A stretch of 64,000 nucleotides of DNA. Origin: Streptomyces sp. ITFR-16 (GTDB taxonomy: Bacteria; Actinomycetota; Actinomycetes; Streptomycetales; Streptomycetaceae). The notes beneath the pieces are model-generated. The model ran no database searches. It was not told the DNA's origin and was given only the letters and a program-made list of their open reading frames with translations. The DNA lies in the NCBI RefSeq assembly GCF_031844705.1, contig NZ_CP134609.1:496001-560000 (forward strand). The letters are read 5' to 3'. Both the position numbers and the translations under genes were made by a program. The stretch's first letter is position 1. Each line of letters opens with the position of its first letter. This document shows positions 39,993-51,169 of the stretch, one piece after another.

Positions 39993-41759
39993 ATGAGACG
40001 TCCAAGAACAGTCGGCGCCGTCCTGAGCGCCTTGGCCACCGCCGTCGCGTCCGCAGGTCTGGTCCTCGGATCGGGCGCCGGCGCACAGGCCGCCGCGACC
40101 GCCGCCACCCCCCTGCCCGCGCATGTCTTCGCGCCCTACTTCGAGGCGTGGAACGGGGACAGCCCGGCCGCGCTCTCGCAGGCGTCCGGTGCCAAATACC
40201 TCACCATGGCCTTCATCCAGACCGAGTCGCGCGGTTCCTGCACCCCGTACTGGAACGGTGATGCGGGCACACCCATCGCCCAATCCGAGTTCGGCGCCGA
40301 CTTCACCACGATCCGCTCGCGCGGCGGCGACGTGATCCCCTCGTTCGGCGGCTACGCGGCCGACAACGGCGGCACCGAGATCGCCGACAGCTGCACGAAC
40401 GTCGACTCCATCGCCGCGGCGTACGAGAAGGTCATCACGACCTACGACGTGTCCCGCCTCGACATGGACATCGAGGACAACTCGCTGGAGAACAGCGCCG
40501 GGATCGACCGCCGCAACAAGGCCATCAAGAAGGTCCAGGACTGGGCCGCCGCCAACGGGCGCTCGGTGCAGATCTCGTACACCCTGCCCACCACCACGCA
40601 CGGCCTGGCCGACAGCGGCCTCGCGGTGCTGCGCAACGCGGTGTCCAACGGCGCCAAGGTCGATGTCGTCAACCTCATGACGTTCGACTACTACGACGGC
40701 GCCTCGCACAACATGGCACAGGACACCCAGACGGCGATCACCGGCCTGAAGGGCCAACTGGCCACCCTCTACCCGTCGAAGACCGACGCCCAGCTGTGGG
40801 GCATGACGGGCATCATCGAGATGCCGGGCATCGACGACTACGGCCCGGCAGAGACGTTCACCACCGCCGACGCCCCCGTGGTCTACAACTGGGCCGTCTC
40901 CAAGGGCGTCGGCACCCTGTCGTTCTGGGCGCTCCAGCGCGACAACGGCGGCTGCCCCGGCACCGGGGGCAGCGACACCTGCTCCGGGATCGCGCAGGAC
41001 ACCTGGTACTTCAGCCACACCTTCGCGCCGTTCACCGGCGGCGGCACCGGTCCCGTGACGGACGACTACTCGGTGGCCGTCACCCCCGGTTCGGCGACGG
41101 TGGCCCCGGGCAAGTCGGCCACCGCCGTAGTGAAGACCGCGGTCACCTCGGGCAGCGCCAGGACCGTCGCGCTGACGGTGAGCGGGGCACCCGCCGGTGT
41201 GACGGAGGCGCTCAGCCCGGCCTCGGTCACCGCGGGCGGCAGCTCCACCCTGACGGTGAACGCCTCGGCGTCGGCCGCGCCCGGCACGTACACCCTGACC
41301 GTGACCGGTGCCTCGGGCACGCTCAGCCACTCGGCCTCCTTCACCCTGACGGTGTCCGGTCCGGGCGGCGGCACGGGGTCGCTGGTCAACGGCGACTTCG
41401 AGACCGGTGCGCTGGGCCCCTGGACCTGCGAGTCCGGCGGCGCGGTCGTCTCCACCCCGGTGCACGGCGGTACGCACGCGCTCGCCGCCGCGGCCACCGC
41501 GTCCCAGACCGGCGAGTGCACGCAGACGCTCACCCTGTCCCCCAACACGAAGTACACCCTGAGCGGCTGGGTGCAGGGCAACTACGGCTACCTCGGCGTC
41601 AAGGGCGGGGCCACGGCGAGCACCTGGGGTTCGTCGAGCGGCTACGTCAAGCAGTCGGTGCCCTTCACCACCGGGGCGAACGGCACGGTGACGGTCTATC
41701 TGCACGGCTGGTACGGCCAGGGCACGGTCTACGGGGACGACCTCTCCGTGACCTCCTGA
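39993..41759 (+). CDS. Secreted GH18 chitinase with Ig-like and C-terminal carbohydrate-binding domains
   Basis: A 588-residue secreted chitinase. The signal peptide spans about residues 1-35. The GH18 domain (about 42-350) has RLDMDIED, with the acid E161 in DxDxE. A stretch of about 95 residues with repeated Val/Thr/Ser strands (VAVTPGSATVAPGKSATAVV) is an Ig-like domain, then a Gly-rich linker (GPGGGTG). A C-terminal carbohydrate-binding domain starts LVNGDFETGALGPWTC and ends YGDDLSVTS. GGGAG precedes the ATG at 39993. A dre box should place it under DasR. Confidence 0.93.
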   Translation: MRRPRTVGAVLSALATAVASAGLVLGSGAGAQAAATAATPLPAHVFAPYFEAWNGDSPAALSQASGAKYLTMAFIQTESRGSCTPYWNGDAGTPIAQSEFGADFTTIRSRGGDVIPSFGGYAADNGGTEIADSCTNVDSIAAAYEKVITTYDVSRLDMDIEDNSLENSAGIDRRNKAIKKVQDWAAANGRSVQISYTLPTTTHGLADSGLAVLRNAVSNGAKVDVVNLMTFDYYDGASHNMAQDTQTAITGLKGQLATLYPSKTDAQLWGMTGIIEMPGIDDYGPAETFTTADAPVVYNWAVSKGVGTLSFWALQRDNGGCPGTGGSDTCSGIAQDTWYFSHTFAPFTGGGTGPVTDDYSVAVTPGSATVAPGKSATAVVKTAVTSGSARTVALTVSGAPAGVTEALSPASVTAGGSSTLTVNASASAAPGTYTLTVTGASGTLSHSASFTLTVSGPGGGTGSLVNGDFETGALGPWTCESGGAVVSTPVHGGTHALAAAATASQTGECTQTLTLSPNTKYTLSGWVQGNYGYLGVKGGATASTWGSSSGYVKQSVPFTTGANGTVTVYLHGWYGQGTVYGDDLSVTS

Positions 41760-41782
41760 CCTCCTGCTCCCCGGGCACGACC

Positions 41783-41825
41783 GGGCCCCGGTTCCGGAGG
41801 CGGGCGGCCTCCGGAACCGGGGCCC
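41783..41825. terminator. Strong 18-base-pair bidirectional terminator
   Basis: GGGCCCCGGTTCCGGAGG (41783-41800) pairs perfectly with CCTCCGGAACCGGGGCCC (41808-41825), loop 7, between the convergent chitinase and sdhB genes. Confidence 0.85.
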
Positions 41826-41834
41826 CGGGCTGTC

Positions 41835-42577
41835 TCAGCGGTCGACCTTGCGGGCGGCGCGCAGCCACTCCTTGTTCATCGCGGAGATCGACGGCAGCGG
41901 AATGCCCTTGGGACAGGCGGTGGCGCACTCCCCCGTGAGCGTGCAGCCGCCGAAGCCCTCGCTGTCCATCTGCCCCACCATGTCGAGCACCCGGGTCTCG
42001 CGCTCGGGGGCGCCCTGCGGCAGGACGTTGAGGTGGTTGACCTTCGCCGAGGTGAATAGCATCGCCGAACCGTTCGGGCAGGCGGCGACGCAGGCACCGC
42101 AGCCGATGCACTCGGCGTGCTCGAAGGCGAAGTCGGCGTCCGGCTTCGGCACCGGGGTGGCGTGCGCGTCGGGTGCCGTGCCGGTGGGGGCGGAGATGTA
42201 GCCGCCGGCCTGGATGATCCGGTCGAAGGCCGAGCGGTCCACGACCAGGTCCTTGACCACCGGGAAGGCCGAGGCGCGCCAGGGCTCGATGTCGATGGTG
42301 TCGCCGTCCTCGAAGGACCGCATGTGGAGCTGGCAGGTGGTGGTGCGCTCCGGGCCGTGGGCGTCGCCGTTGATGACGAGGCTGCACGCCCCGCAGATGC
42401 CCTCGCGGCAGTCGTGGTCGAAGGCGACGGGGTCGTCACCGGCGAGGATGAGTTCCTCGTTGAGTCTGTCGAGCATCTCCAGGAACGACATGTCCCGCGA
42501 GATGCCGTCCACGTCGTAGGTGGACATGGCACCGGGGGCGTCGGCGTTCTTCTGGCGCCAGACGCGCAGGGTGAGCT

Positions 42578-42581
<4 letters not shown>
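41835..42581 (-). CDS. sdhB: Succinate dehydrogenase/fumarate reductase iron-sulfur subunit
   Basis: A 248-residue subunit carrying three clusters. [20 protein letters not shown] with the later Cys in TTTCQLH binds [2Fe-2S]. [14 protein letters not shown] binds [4Fe-4S]. [15 protein letters not shown] gives the [3Fe-4S] ligands. It passes electrons from SdhA to the membrane quinone. The ATG overlaps the sdhA stop (ATGA). It is the last gene of sdhCAB. Confidence 0.95.
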
Positions 42582-44527
<1,946 letters not shown>

Positions 44528-44528
44528 G

Positions 44529-45236
44529 TCAGCTCACCACTCCGGTCATGACGCCGACGGGTACGGAGACGAAGCCCGCCGTCAGCACCAGTGCGAGGAC
44601 GTTGGCCACGGTCTTCAGGGCGCGGTCGCGGGTCGCACGGCCCGCGCCGAGGGTCTGGGCCGCGCTCCAGAACCCGTGCCGGACGTGCAGCCCCATGGCG
44701 AGGACGGCGGCGATGTAGACGACGTTGCCGTACCAGGTGGAGAACGTGTCGATGACGTTCTGGTACGGGTGTCCGGCCTGGAATCCGCCGGGGTGCGCGG
44801 TACCCGTCGTCAGGTCCAGGATGTGCCAGACCAGGAAGAGTCCGAGGATGACGCCGCCGTAGCGCATGGTGCGGGTGGCGTAGCTGGCGCGCGGCTTCTT
44901 GTGCACGTACTTGCTGGGACGCGCCTTCAGGTCGCGCCGGCTGAGCTGGTAGGCGGAGACGGCGTGCAGCACCACGGCGGACAGGAGGACGACGCGCACG
45001 AGCCACAGCGCCCACTCGTGGTGCAGGAACGGCTCGCCCATCACCCGCAGCCAGTGCCCGTAGCCGTTGAACTCGTCGGGGCCGAAGAAGATCTTCAGGT
45101 TGCCGACCATGTGGGCGGCCAGGTAGAGGACCATGATCAGGCCGCTCACGGCCATGATCGCCTTCTTGCCGACGGACGAGTCCCAGAGCGTGCGCGTCAT
45201 GGACGGCCGTCGGTCCGGTCGCGTTGCCAATGCCAT
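44529..45236 (-). CDS. sdhC: Succinate dehydrogenase cytochrome b subunit (b558 family)
   Basis: A 235-residue membrane anchor with five predicted helices and conserved His residues for heme ([55 protein letters not shown]). This is the Bacillus-type b558 family, with no separate SdhD. The start could be 45236 or 45200 ([17 protein letters not shown]); the longer form is given. It is first in sdhCAB and divergent from a LysR gene. Confidence 0.92.
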   Translation of the reverse strand: MALATRPDRRPSMTRTLWDSSVGKKAIMAVSGLIMVLYLAAHMVGNLKIFFGPDEFNGYGHWLRVMGEPFLHHEWALWLVRVVLLSAVVLHAVSAYQLSRRDLKARPSKYVHKKPRASYATRTMRYGGVILGLFLVWHILDLTTGTAHPGGFQAGHPYQNVIDTFSTWYGNVVYIAAVLAMGLHVRHGFWSAAQTLGAGRATRDRALKTVANVLALVLTAGFVSVPVGVMTGVVS

Positions 45237-45274
45237 GGACACGACGCTAGGACCGAGGGCCCCGATCAGTCCAA

Positions 45275-45310
45275 GACATGGAATGGCTCATGTCCATAGG
45301 TATGGCCTAT
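45275..45310. promoter_or_regulatory. Candidate LysR operators between sdhC and LysR gene
   Basis: GACATG (45275-45280) and CATGTC (45289-45294) form an inverted repeat with an 8-base gap. ATAGG (45296-45300) and CCTAT (45306-45310) form a second one. They fill the 95-base divergent promoter, as expected for a LysR protein controlling itself and sdh. Confidence 0.6.
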
Positions 45311-45331
45311 CGAGGGCGGTAGGCTGCGCGT

Positions 45332-46240
45332 ATGCAGTTCCAGCAGCTCGCCTATTTCGTTGCGGTCGCCGAGACCCGGCACTTCACCCGCGCCGCGGAG
45401 GAGGTGCATGTCTCGCAGCCCTCGCTCTCCCAGCAGATCAGGGCCCTGGAGACCGAGCTGGGCGCCGAGCTGTTCAGCCGGGCCCGGGGCAACATCACCC
45501 TGACGGACGCCGGAGAGGCCCTGCTGCCGCTCGCCCGGCGCATCCTGGCCGACGCGGACACGGCACGCCACGAGGTGCAGGAGCTGGCCCAGCTGCGCCG
45601 GGGCCGGGTCAGGCTCGGTGCGACCCCCAGCCTCTGCACGGGCCTGCTGCCCGACGTCCTGCGCGCCTTTCACGACCTGCACCCGGGGATCCGGCTGCTG
45701 CTGGAGGAGGGCGGTTCGCACGACCTGGTACGGCAGCTGGCGCGCGGCGCGCTCGATCTGGCCCTGGTGGTGCTGCCGCTGCCGGCGGCCTCGCCCGCGC
45801 TGACCGCGGTGGAACTGCTCCAGGAGGACCTGGTGGTGGTCTCCTCGGCGGACGGCCCGCGCCCCGGGCGGGGCGGCCGGGTCCGGATCGCGGATCTCGA
45901 GGGCGAGCCGCTGGTGATGTTCCGGCACGGCTACGACCTGCGGGAGCTGACGGTGGCCGCCTGCCGGGCCGAGGGCTTCGAGCCGTCGTTCACCGTGGAG
46001 GGCGGCGAGATGGACGCGGTGCTCGGCTTCGTGCGCGCCGGTCTGGGCGTCGCGGTGGTCCCCAGCATGGTCGCGAACCGGTCCGGCCACGGCCTGCGGA
46101 CGACACCGCTGGCGCGGCCCGGGCTGCGTCGCACCATCGCGCTGGCGCACCGCAGCGACGTGGCGCCGCCGCGCGCGGCCCGCGAGCTCCAGCGGGTGCT
46201 GCTGGCCAGCCGGACGGACGCGGTCTCCCCGAACGCCTGA
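45332..46240 (+). CDS. LysR family transcriptional regulator
   Basis: A 302-residue LysR protein. The N-terminal winged helix is FVAVAETRHFTRAAEEVHVSQPSLSQQIRALE. The C-terminal two-lobed sensor domain has GRVRLGATPSLCTGLLPDVLRAFHDLHPGI. It is divergent from sdhCAB and probably activates or represses it in response to a metabolite. A run of Arg/Gly near residue 185 looks like a loop insertion. Confidence 0.93.
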   Translation: MQFQQLAYFVAVAETRHFTRAAEEVHVSQPSLSQQIRALETELGAELFSRARGNITLTDAGEALLPLARRILADADTARHEVQELAQLRRGRVRLGATPSLCTGLLPDVLRAFHDLHPGIRLLLEEGGSHDLVRQLARGALDLALVVLPLPAASPALTAVELLQEDLVVVSSADGPRPGRGGRVRIADLEGEPLVMFRHGYDLRELTVAACRAEGFEPSFTVEGGEMDAVLGFVRAGLGVAVVPSMVANRSGHGLRTTPLARPGLRRTIALAHRSDVAPPRAARELQRVLLASRTDAVSPNA

Positions 46241-46273
46241 CGGGGTTCGGGGACACCGCGGTCCGTCCGGATC

Positions 46274-48448
46274 TCACACCGCGTCGGCCAGCAGCAGCGA
46301 GTGGATGCGGTCGGGCGCGCCGGGCCGGGCGTAGTACCAGCCCTGGGCCGTGTCGCAGCCCAGCTGCCGCAGCTGCTCGGCCTGGGCGCCCGTCTCCACG
46401 CCCTCGACCGTGACCGCCAGGTCCAGGCTGTGGGCGAGCGAGACGATGCCCTCCACGATCTTCAGGTCCACCGGATCGGCCGGGTGGTGCTGCATCCCCT
46501 GTGTGAAGGAACGGTCCAGCTTCAGCACGCTCACCGGCAGCCGCCGCAGGTTCGCCAGGTTGGAGTAGCCCGTGCCGAAGTCGTCGAGCGCTATGTCGAC
46601 GCCCATCTCCGCCAGCTGCCGCAACGGCTTCAGCAGGTCCTCGTCGGCCCCGATGAGCGCCGACTCGGTGACCTCCAGGCACAGCGCACCGGCTTCGAGC
46701 CCCGACCGCTCCAGGACGTCGACGGTCTCCGCGACCAGCTGCGGATGGTGCAGCTGGGCCGGCGAGAGGTTGACGTTGATCCGCAGCGGACCGCCGTCGG
46801 TATGCCGCTCCTGCCAGAAGTTGGCCTGCCGGACCGATTCCTCCAGCACCCAGCGGCCGAGCGGCACGATGAGCCCGGTGTGCTCGGCGAGCGCGATGAA
46901 CCGGTCGGGCCCCAGGACCCCGTGCTGCGGGTGGCACCAGCGCACCAGCGCCTCCGCGCCGTGCACCGTACCGTCGCCGAGGTGCACCAGCGGCTGGTAC
47001 TCGATGAAGAACTCGCCGCGCTCCAGGGCGGCCGGCAGCGCGGTGGTCAGTCCGTGCCGGGTGATGGCCCGGGCGTCCGCCTCCGCGTCGGCGATCTCGA
47101 AGCGGTTGCCGCCCGCCGACTTGGCGCGGTACATCGTGATGTCGGCGCTGCGCAGCACCTCCGCCGCGCTGCGCTCGCCCGCGGGCCCCTCGACGACGCC
47201 GATGGAGCCGCGCACCGTCAGTTCGCGCCCGTCGAGGCGGATCGGGGTGGCGAGCACACCGAGGATCCGGCAGGCGAGTTCGTCGACCTCGGCGGCCGTG
47301 TCGGGGCCGGTGGTCAGGGCGACGAACTCGTCGCCGCCCAGCCGGGCCACCATCTCGCCCGGTGCCGTGGCACAGCTCTGCAGCCGGTCGGCGACCTTGA
47401 CGAGCAGCCGGTCGCCCGAGGCGTGGCCGAGGCTGTCGTTGATCGCCTTGAAGCCGTCGAGGTCCAGGTAGCAGAGGCCGAAACGGCTGCCGTCGTGCGC
47501 CGAGAGCGCTTTCTCGAGACGCTCGAAAAAGAGCGTCCGGTTGGGCAGACCGGTCAGCGCGTCGTGGGTGGCCTCGTACCGCAGCCGCAGATTGAGGAGC
47601 CTGCGCTCGGTGGTGTCCTCCATCAGCGCCAGCTGGTATTCGGGCCGGCCCTCGGAGTCGCGCAGGAGCGAGACCGTCAGATTGGTCCACAGGACGGTGC
47701 CGTCGTTGCGGTAGTACGGCTTCTCGACGCGGTAGTGGTCGCGTTCGCCGCGTACCAGCTCGTTGTAGTACTTCCAGACCTGTGGGGAGTCCTCGGGGTG
47801 GACCCACTCGTTGACGCGGTGGCTGAGGACGTGATTCTCCAGCCCGCCGAACATCCGGGTGAGCGTGTCGTTCACCTCCAGCACATTGCCGTCCAGGTCG
47901 GCGATGCCGATGCCGATGGCCGCGTCCTTGAAGACGGCCCGGAAGCGTGCCTCGGTGGCGTGCAGGGCCTGTTCGGCGTCCGAGCGCGCGGTGAGCGCGG
48001 AGCGGGCGATGGCCTCCTGCTCGGCCAGCGTCCGCTCGCGCAGGGCCTGGGTGAAGCCGGCCGCCACGGCGTGCTGGATCCGGGCACAGCGCGACCGGCT
48101 GTCCTCGGTGGTCAGCGGCAAGGGTCCGTTGCCGCCGCAGTAGAGCACCAGGTAGGAGTCGACGACGCCGAGGGTGGAGCTGAGCGCGTCCGGGTCCGTG
48201 CAGTGGGCCGCGACGAGCGCGCCGCCGACCCGGTTGGCGGGGGCCGCGTCGAAGGGGTGGGCGTGCAGGGCGTCGCTGAGCGTGCGGGCCAGCGGCAGCA
48301 GATGCTGTTCGAACTCGGGCCGGGTCATGGAGGTGGCCGTGGACGGGAAGATCGCCCGGCTCCAGATGGTGGCGAACCTCCGGAGCCTGCCTTCCGGGCC
48401 GTCGGGCTCCGCGTCCGGGGCCCCGGACGACTGCGCGGGGATGCTCAC
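46274..48448 (-). CDS. rmdA: PAS-GGDEF-EAL c-di-GMP cyclase/phosphodiesterase, RmdA-like
   Basis: A 724-residue composite enzyme. An N-terminal helical region of about 160 residues precedes PAS/PAC (about 165-285). GGDEF (about 290-455) has intact RLGGDEF at 370-375, and EAL (about 465-720) has GAEALVRW at 498-504 and DDFGTGYSNL. Both enzyme motifs appear intact, so it may make and degrade c-di-GMP, which delays development in Streptomyces. The layout and location match RmdA (SCO0928, from memory). The GTG start overlaps the methyltransferase stop (GTGA). Confidence 0.9.
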   Translation of the reverse strand: MSIPAQSSGAPDAEPDGPEGRLRRFATIWSRAIFPSTATSMTRPEFEQHLLPLARTLSDALHAHPFDAAPANRVGGALVAAHCTDPDALSSTLGVVDSYLVLYCGGNGPLPLTTEDSRSRCARIQHAVAAGFTQALRERTLAEQEAIARSALTARSDAEQALHATEARFRAVFKDAAIGIGIADLDGNVLEVNDTLTRMFGGLENHVLSHRVNEWVHPEDSPQVWKYYNELVRGERDHYRVEKPYYRNDGTVLWTNLTVSLLRDSEGRPEYQLALMEDTTERRLLNLRLRYEATHDALTGLPNRTLFFERLEKALSAHDGSRFGLCYLDLDGFKAINDSLGHASGDRLLVKVADRLQSCATAPGEMVARLGGDEFVALTTGPDTAAEVDELACRILGVLATPIRLDGRELTVRGSIGVVEGPAGERSAAEVLRSADITMYRAKSAGGNRFEIADAEADARAITRHGLTTALPAALERGEFFIEYQPLVHLGDGTVHGAEALVRWCHPQHGVLGPDRFIALAEHTGLIVPLGRWVLEESVRQANFWQERHTDGGPLRINVNLSPAQLHHPQLVAETVDVLERSGLEAGALCLEVTESALIGADEDLLKPLRQLAEMGVDIALDDFGTGYSNLANLRRLPVSVLKLDRSFTQGMQHHPADPVDLKIVEGIVSLAHSLDLAVTVEGVETGAQAEQLRQLGCDTAQGWYYARPGAPDRIHSLLLADAV

Positions 48449-49263
48449 GCCTTGCGTCCCACTCCCGCGAAGCCCGAGAAGGCGTATGGGTCCTCGTTCT
48501 CCGGCGCGACGGGGCTGTCCGGGTGCCAGAGCGGCATCGACACGAGGCCCGGCTCGACCATCTCGTAGCCGTCGAAGAACCGGCCGATCTCGTCGCGCGA
48601 GCGCATGACGAGCGGGTTGCGGATGTTCTTGTACACCCCGACCGTGCCGTCGGCCTGCTCCTGCGTCAGCGGAATGCCCTCGTACGAGGCATGGGTGACG
48701 ACGAGGAGGCTGCCGGGGGCCAGCAGCTCGCTCAGCTCGGCGACGGCGGCGTGCGGGTCGTCGGAGTCCTCGATGAAGTGCAGGACGGCGACCAGGAGCA
48801 GCGCCACGGGGCGGCCGAGGTCGAGGAGCCCGGTGATCTCCTTGCTGTCCCGGATCTCCTGGGGGCGGCGCAGGTCCGCGGTGGCGATCACGGCTCCCTC
48901 GTTGCCCTCCAGCACCGCCTGGCTGTGCGCGACGGCGACCGGGTCGTGGTCGACGTAGGCCACCTTGGCGGCCGGGTCGATCGTCTGGGCGACCTCGTGG
49001 ACATTGCCGAAGGTGGGTATCCCGGATCCGATGTCCAGGAACTGGGTGACGCCCTCTCCCAGTGCGTAACGCACCGCGCGGCGCATAAACGCGCGGTTCG
49101 CCTGCATGATCTTGGGAAGTCCCGGCATGAACTCCATGGCCTTGCGGGCCGCTTCCCGGTCCACCTCGAAATTGTGCGATCCGCCCAGATAGAAGTCATA
49201 CATTCGGGACACACTCGGCACCGAAATGTCAATGCCTTGCGGTGCCCAGGCGGGACGCTCCAT
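48445..49263 (-). CDS. DUF574 family SAM-dependent methyltransferase
   Basis: A 272-residue protein of the S-adenosyl methyltransferase family PF04672 (DUF574), expanded in Streptomyces. The hallmarks are VPSVSRMYDFYLGGSHNFEVDREAA, QFLDIGSGIPTFGNVHEVAQ and VAYVDHDPVAVAHS. The substrate is unknown. ATG at 49263 follows GGAGACATCG. It is the first gene of a two-gene operon, translationally coupled to rmdA. Confidence 0.9.
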   Translation of the reverse strand: MERPAWAPQGIDISVPSVSRMYDFYLGGSHNFEVDREAARKAMEFMPGLPKIMQANRAFMRRAVRYALGEGVTQFLDIGSGIPTFGNVHEVAQTIDPAAKVAYVDHDPVAVAHSQAVLEGNEGAVIATADLRRPQEIRDSKEITGLLDLGRPVALLLVAVLHFIEDSDDPHAAVAELSELLAPGSLLVVTHASYEGIPLTQEQADGTVGVYKNIRNPLVMRSRDEIGRFFDGYEMVEPGLVSMPLWHPDSPVAPENEDPYAFSGFAGVGRKA

Positions 49264-49465
49264 CGATGTCTCCAACAAGTCGCCACGGCGATCCGGCCAT
49301 GTTCATGGTCAGTGTGGACCAGAGGCTACTGATCGACCGCCAAGAGAGCGAGCGGAAACGGAAATTCGCCGTCCGTTATTGGTCACACTCCCATGGCATG
49401 TGCAACCGCCCCGTCGCTGCGTGTGACATTCGGCGACGGGGCGGATCAAGAAGTTCATTCTCGGA

Positions 49466-50425
49466 CTACTTCGGCGCTCCGACGAGCTTCGCCTCGGGCG
49501 AGACCGCGTACCATGTCCCCCCGACGCCTTGGCCGTTGGTGTCCCCGGGCTTGGTGTCGCCGGAGAAGGTATAGATGGGCCAGCAGTCGATCGCTTGCTG
49601 CTTCAATCCGTCCGGACGGTCGAATGTGACAAATCCCTTGGTGGTTACGCCCTTCACATCATTCTTGGCGAGTGGGGCGACAACCGGCCACTTCGAGAGG
49701 CAGGCTCCGGTACAGGCCGACTTCATCGGCCAGGCGACATCCTTCTTGAACCGGTAGACCGTCATGCCGCGCTTGTCCACGACGATATCGCCGAGTTTCG
49801 GATCCCTGCGGACCGAGAGTCCCGCGAGATCGGCCGGTTCGGCGCCCGAAGGGCCGTCCGCGTTCAGCGCCGCCTTCTTCCCGTCCGGCGCCGCCGCGAA
49901 CCAGGTCCCGCCCACGCCCTGCCCCTGGGCGTCACCGGGCTCGGCGTCCTTGGCGAACCGGTACATCGGCCAGCCCGCCAGGGTCAGTTGCTGGGTACCG
50001 TCCGCGCGGGTGACCTTGCCGATCAGCGCGGCATCGGTACCGGCCGCCGCCGTCACATTGCCGGCGGGCACCGGGGGCCAGGCTTTCGCGCACTCGCCGT
50101 CGCAATTCGACTTCGGCGGGCCGGCGGTGTCCTTGTCGAATCGGTAGAGCGTGAATCCCTCGCTGTCCGTCAGCACTTTGCCGAGCTTCTTGCTGTCCCA
50201 CACCGCGAGCTGTCCGGCCTGCTTCGCCGAGGCCTGGTCCGACTCCGCGGCGGAGCCGTATCCGCTGTCCGCGCCGTAGCCGTCCCCGGCCTGGGCGGCG
50301 GGGCTCGCATTGCCCACGTTCTGTCCGGTGGACGACTCGGTGCCCTTGTCCTGACCGCACGCCGTCGTCAGCGTCAACAAGGTCACCGCTGTCACCGCGA
50401 GCGAGGCGTTCCGCCAGGTGTTCAT
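49466..50425 (-). CDS. SCO0930-family lipoprotein with Lipoprotein_15 repeats
   Basis: A 319-residue lipoprotein. The signal peptide ends at lipobox LTTAC (C23). A Gly/Ser/Ala-rich linker of about 50 residues follows. Then come four copies of a beta unit of the secreted-repeat type (PF03640), each with a core such as GFTLYRFDKD, TLAGWPMYRFAKD, GMTVYRFKKD and QAIDCWPIYTFSGD; Cys pairs occur in CDGECAKAWPP and CTGACLSKWP. Some relatives bind heme or act in redox; the function is not known. GGGAG precedes the ATG. Confidence 0.85.
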   Translation of the reverse strand: MNTWRNASLAVTAVTLLTLTTACGQDKGTESSTGQNVGNASPAAQAGDGYGADSGYGSAAESDQASAKQAGQLAVWDSKKLGKVLTDSEGFTLYRFDKDTAGPPKSNCDGECAKAWPPVPAGNVTAAAGTDAALIGKVTRADGTQQLTLAGWPMYRFAKDAEPGDAQGQGVGGTWFAAAPDGKKAALNADGPSGAEPADLAGLSVRRDPKLGDIVVDKRGMTVYRFKKDVAWPMKSACTGACLSKWPVVAPLAKNDVKGVTTKGFVTFDRPDGLKQQAIDCWPIYTFSGDTKPGDTNGQGVGGTWYAVSPEAKLVGAPK

Positions 50426-50617
50426 GTCAACTCCCGTGGTACTCAAGCCAGTTGCGACGCGGGCTCGCGTCGTTCATGGCCTTAGTTACGCGCACCGGGC
50501 GGCTCTTTGTTCAATGCGTCCCCGGAATTTTCCGGAGCCGCAAACCTCCGGTGCCCCAGGTCCCCTCCATCAGGGGAATCCGACGGGTGCCCCGCGTGCC
50601 GCCGTACGGCCCGGAAC

Positions 50618-51151
50618 ATGCTCCCCGTCGTGTACGGATCACTGATCGGCCGGCTCACGACGGCCGTCGCCCTCATCTGGCTGCTGAGCGCCCCGGCGCC
50701 CGCGGTCGCCGACAACTGTGCGTACGCCTCGATCGGGGACGACGCGGGCGGTTCGGCCGTGGCCACCAGCGGGGACGGCAGCTGTCACGCGGGGCCGAAG
50801 CCCAAGCCCACTCCGCCGCCGGCGCCGAAACCCCCGCCACCTCCGCCGCCGCCCCCGCCACCTCCACCGCCGCCGCCTCCTCCCAAGCCCGTACCCGCCC
50901 CTCCAGCACCTCCGCCCCCTCCAGCCCCGGCGCCGCCGCCCCCGCCTCCGCCCTCACCCTCACCGTCGCCGTCGCCGTCGCCGTCGCCCAAGCCGTCCGT
51001 GCGCCCCCCGTCCCCCGCGCCCGTGGCGCTTCCCGCCTACCGCAGACCCGCGCGGAAGGTCCCGCAACGCCATACCTCCCTGGTCACGCTCACTTTGATG
51101 ATCACAGCCCCCGCGGTGTTCGCCGTCGCCGTCCTGCGGCCCCGTTCCTGA
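50618..51151 (+). CDS. Secreted proline-rich protein with C-terminal membrane segment
   Basis: A 177-residue protein. The signal peptide (LTTAVALIWLLSAPAPAVA) is followed by a short Cys-containing head (DNCAYASIGDD...GSCHAG). About 85 residues of poly-proline then include a run of about 18 Pro and repeated Ser-Pro. A C-terminal hydrophobic helix (LVTLTLMITAPAVFAVAVL) ends with Arg. It may extend through the wall as a rigid rod. The high codon bias and repeat make function unclear. The start at 50618 is the most plausible of several. Confidence 0.7.
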   Translation: MLPVVYGSLIGRLTTAVALIWLLSAPAPAVADNCAYASIGDDAGGSAVATSGDGSCHAGPKPKPTPPPAPKPPPPPPPPPPPPPPPPPPKPVPAPPAPPPPPAPAPPPPPPPSPSPSPSPSPSPKPSVRPPSPAPVALPAYRRPARKVPQRHTSLVTLTLMITAPAVFAVAVLRPRS

Positions 51152-51169
51152 TGACCTCCGGAGACACTC

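Noticed and set aside
46301..48568. 755-codon open frame opposite rmdA
   Set aside because: Antisense shadow; the PAS-GGDEF-EAL gene on the other strand has all expected motifs.
50785..50991. Glycine-rich protein on the minus strand
   Set aside because: Reverse reading of the poly-proline region; proline codons read as glycine in antisense.
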